Positions 7,187-8,447 of a stretch of DNA of 8,447 nt are shown piece after piece. The notes beneath the pieces were generated by a model. That model saw only the letters and a program-made list of their open reading frames with translations. It searched no databases and was not told the origin of the DNA. Position 1 is the first letter of the stretch. Each line of letters starts with the position of its first letter. The stretch comes from JAKBCQ01 sp021807585 (GTDB lineage Bacteria; Planctomycetota; Planctomycetia; Isosphaerales; Isosphaeraceae): the NCBI GenBank assembly GCA_027325115.1, contig DAHWFG010000438.1, positions 1 to 8,447 on the forward strand, written 5' to 3'. A program made the translations under genes and the position numbers.

Positions 7187-7313
7187 CAAACCGCCCGCTC
7201 GATAACCGTGATCGATTTTCCTGTTCGGAATCTCAATCCAGAAATCGAGCGCAAGATCAAACGCGACTGGGGAATCCATTCCTTTTGAAGGTCGATCTTT
7301 ATTTACGAACAGT

Positions 7314-7350
7314 ACCTCCGGCGGAGCAATACGCTCCGTCGTTTTGAGGT
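7314..7350. repeat. Compact two-tier hairpin
   Basis: CGGCGGAGC (7319-7327) pairs with GCTCCGTCG (7333-7341) over nine positions with one G-T pair and a 5-base loop AATAC. Outside it ACCTC (7314-7318) pairs with GAGGT (7346-7350), leaving TTTT (7342-7345) as a bulge. On the plus strand the stem followed by TTTT resembles a weak intrinsic terminator; on the minus strand it would be an internal stem of a leftward RNA ending at 7121. Confidence 0.45.
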
Positions 7351-7620
7351 CCTAGGTAAGAATAAGAGCGCAGGTCGAAGGTAATTCGCAAGAGACCGAA
7401 ACAAGCCGTCGTTCTGATCGGCTCAATTCGGCGATGACGGGCTTAGATTAACCAGGCGATTGGGCGGAGTCAACCCTGTTTCTCGCGAAATCGGCCGGAT
7501 AATCGGCGCCCCGGCGCCATCCCGCACATTCGCGTCTCCCCGATCAAAACCGGAGCGCTCGCGATCGCATCATCGCTTCATTGAATCATTGAATGTTCGA
7601 ACCCGCGATCGTATCGCAAG

Positions 7621-7649
7621 ATAATATCACAATGAAGATGTTTTATTAA
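7621..7649 (-). promoter_or_regulatory. Candidate leftward promoter in an AT-rich island
   Basis: On the minus strand TTAATA (7649-7644, 4/6) is followed after 17 bases by TATTAT (7626-7621, 5/6). It would start RNA near 7613, heading towards the hairpin terminator at 7186-7121, giving a transcript of about 490 bases. AT-rich DNA gives such matches by chance, so the call is weak. Confidence 0.22.
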
Positions 7650-7730
7650 TTGATAACATGATTGTAAGTTGATTCAGTGTCGATCGTCGCCGGACCCTCG
7701 ATTCGGCGCGTTCGATCAAGAAAGCGTCGC

Positions 7731-8243
7731 TCACGGCGCCGACGCCATTTTGGCGAGCGCGGCGACCGTGTTCATGTTCCGAGCCGTGCCCGACTCGGCG
7801 CCCGGAATCCGCAGTCGAGAGTCGGCCATCCCTTCACCGTAGAAGATGAAGATCTCACGCACTCCCAATATCATCCGCTCGTCCTTCCGGCCGATCACGT
7901 TCTCAAGCACATTGGGCGCAAGTGGTTCGTCGACAAAAAGCGCGACCGTTCGATTCCCCGCCTCCCCCGCGAACGGATTCCTCCGCAAAACGTCTCCGAT
8001 CTCGATCGCCGATCTGATCAACGTGTTCACGGGCTTGCCCGCGTAGGCTTGCAGGCGTGCGTTCAGAATCGTTTTGATCTCACCCTCGGAGCGACCGCTG
8101 CGAAACACGACGTTCCCCGACGCGAGATACGTTTGAACGCGCTCAAACCCAAGTTCTTGGCACATCGCCTTGAGGTCGGCCATCGGCATCTTGCCCGTTC
8201 CCCCCACGTTCACGGCGCGTAAAAGAGCGACATACGATTCCAT
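7731..8243 (-). CDS. DUF1697 family protein
   Basis: This is a complete 170-residue protein, the usual length of the family. Family landmarks are in order: N-terminal YVALLRAVNVGGTGKMPMADL (split over 4-24), YLASGNVVF at 39-47, NPF at 89-91, IFIFYGEGMADSRL at 131-144 and TARNMNTVAAL at 153-163. The family has no established function; the fold is a compact alpha/beta protein, and no catalytic residues can be assigned from the sequence. It has no signal peptide or membrane span, so it should be cytoplasmic. The start is supported by GAAGAG 6 bases before the ATG, within GGGGAAGAG. It begins 35 bases after the stop of a DUF3224 gene on the same strand, so the two are probably one transcript. No clear T-run terminator follows at once; a weak 5-bp stem (7688-7708) lies 23 bases beyond the stop. 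Confidence 0.92.
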   Translation of the reverse strand: MESYVALLRAVNVGGTGKMPMADLKAMCQELGFERVQTYLASGNVVFRSGRSEGEIKTILNARLQAYAGKPVNTLIRSAIEIGDVLRRNPFAGEAGNRTVALFVDEPLAPNVLENVIGRKDERMILGVREIFIFYGEGMADSRLRIPGAESGTARNMNTVAALAKMASAP

Positions 8244-8278
8244 TGGATGCTCTTCCCCAATCTCGGTGAAAACGCGTT

Positions 8279-8447
8279 TCAGGAAGGATCGGCTAATTGA
8301 TAATCAAATTGATAAGAATGTTTGCCGTCGATAATGATGATCGTCATCCTTCCGCTGATCCCCTCGAGCTCACCCGTCCCGGAATCGGGAACGACCGTGA
8401 TCGATTGCTCGGGAACTCCGCGAGTCAGCGTGGAACTGTGTTGAAGC
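8279..8447 (-). CDS. DUF3224 family protein, C-terminal part (cut by the window edge)
   Basis: An open frame enters from the right edge and runs for 55 codons to a TGA at 8281-8279. The translated part matches the C-terminal half of DUF3224 proteins: LQHSSTLTRG, then ITVVPDSGTGELEGISG, then MTIIIIDGKHSYQFDYQL just before the stop. The family has small (about 120-150 residue) cytoplasmic proteins with a beta-barrel-like fold and no known function; the Asp-Ser-Gly-Thr-Gly-Glu-Leu stretch and the closing Gly-Lys-His-Ser-Tyr are its most recognisable parts. The start and roughly the first half lie outside the window. It lies 35 bases upstream of the DUF1697 gene on the same strand, so the two are likely co-transcribed. 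The end of the gene is AT-rich compared with the rest. Confidence 0.85.
   Translation of the reverse strand, partial: LQHSSTLTRGVPEQSITVVPDSGTGELEGISGRMTIIIIDGKHSYQFDYQLADPS

Larger units (their letters stand above)
6947..7730. other. Gene-free stretch with AT-rich islands and several hairpins
   Basis: I find no gene here with a recognisable product or good start signals. Visible structure includes a small hairpin (6994-7008), two overlapping CGATCG sites (7014-7023), an imperfect direct repeat (7057-7110), a 12-bp palindrome (7076-7087), a large inverted repeat (7129-7186), a compact hairpin (7314-7350), a bulged 8-bp inverted repeat (AAGCCGTC at 7403, GACGGGCTT at 7436), two adjacent GGCGCC sites (7505-7518) and an 8-base tandem repeat CATTGAAT (7579-7594). 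About 7050-7130 and 7615-7680 are clearly richer in A and T than the neighbouring genes. The stretch may hold an unrecognised RNA gene, a decayed gene or only regulatory DNA. Confidence 0.6.

Noticed and set aside
7163..7279. A 38-codon minus-strand open frame with AAAGGA just before its ATG
   Set aside because: The purine run is only one base from the ATG, the stop lies inside the large hairpin, and the peptide resembles nothing I know. It is too short to support alone.
7208..7288. A 26-codon plus-strand frame from a GTG, with a helix-like charged peptide
   Set aside because: It has no ribosome binding site and no ATG, and it overlaps the minus-strand frame. It could be a gene remnant, but nothing confirms it.
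7348..7376. GGTCCTAGGTAAGAA and TAAGAGCGCAGG, resembling pieces of 23S rRNA and RNase P RNA
   Set aside because: The flanking bases do not match either RNA, and the other universally conserved blocks of RNase P RNA are missing on both sides. The similarity is probably chance.
7595..7607. GTTCGAACCC, resembling a tRNA T-loop
   Set aside because: The five bases before and after cannot form the T stem, and no acceptor, D or anticodon arm is present upstream.

Overview
The window looks like chromosomal DNA of a planctomycete (phylum Planctomycetota); I cannot name the genus. The evidence is fairly high GC content, a Hanks-type Ser/Thr kinase next to an FHA-GAF-SpoIIE phosphatase, several DUF-only genes with wide spacing, and very frequent CGATCG hexamers. 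I saw no mobile element, tRNA, rRNA or CRISPR array.

Left part, minus strand, read right to left. A DUF255/YyaL-type thioredoxin-fold protein (5967 to 3883) is followed by a 227-base gap holding a hairpin and a probable promoter. Next come a membrane-anchored Ser/Thr kinase (3655 to 1937) and, 99 bases further on, an FHA-GAF-PP2C (SpoIIE) phosphatase (1837 to 128). The kinase and phosphatase form a plausible co-transcribed phospho-signalling pair: the kinase has one membrane span and a C-terminal domain probably outside the cytoplasm, and the soluble phosphatase carries a phospho-threonine-reading FHA domain and a ligand-sensing GAF domain.

Middle, plus strand. A probable lipoprotein of the DUF3568 type (6301 to 6855) has its own promoter, a leader with a perfect stem-loop, a good ribosome binding site, and a hairpin after its stop.

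From 6856 to 7730 there are about 875 bases with no convincing gene. This stretch holds AT-rich islands, an imperfect direct repeat, a 12-bp palindrome, a 58-base near-perfect hairpin that looks like a leftward terminator, and a second compact hairpin.

Right end, minus strand. The last 55 codons of a DUF3224 protein enter from the right edge (8447 to 8279). After 35 bases comes a complete DUF1697 protein (8243 to 7731), probably in the same operon.

Nothing here is an obviously new defence or metabolic system. The best leads are the kinase-phosphatase module, the structured gene-free stretch, the CGATCG enrichment, and a CsrA-like arrangement in the lipoprotein leader.
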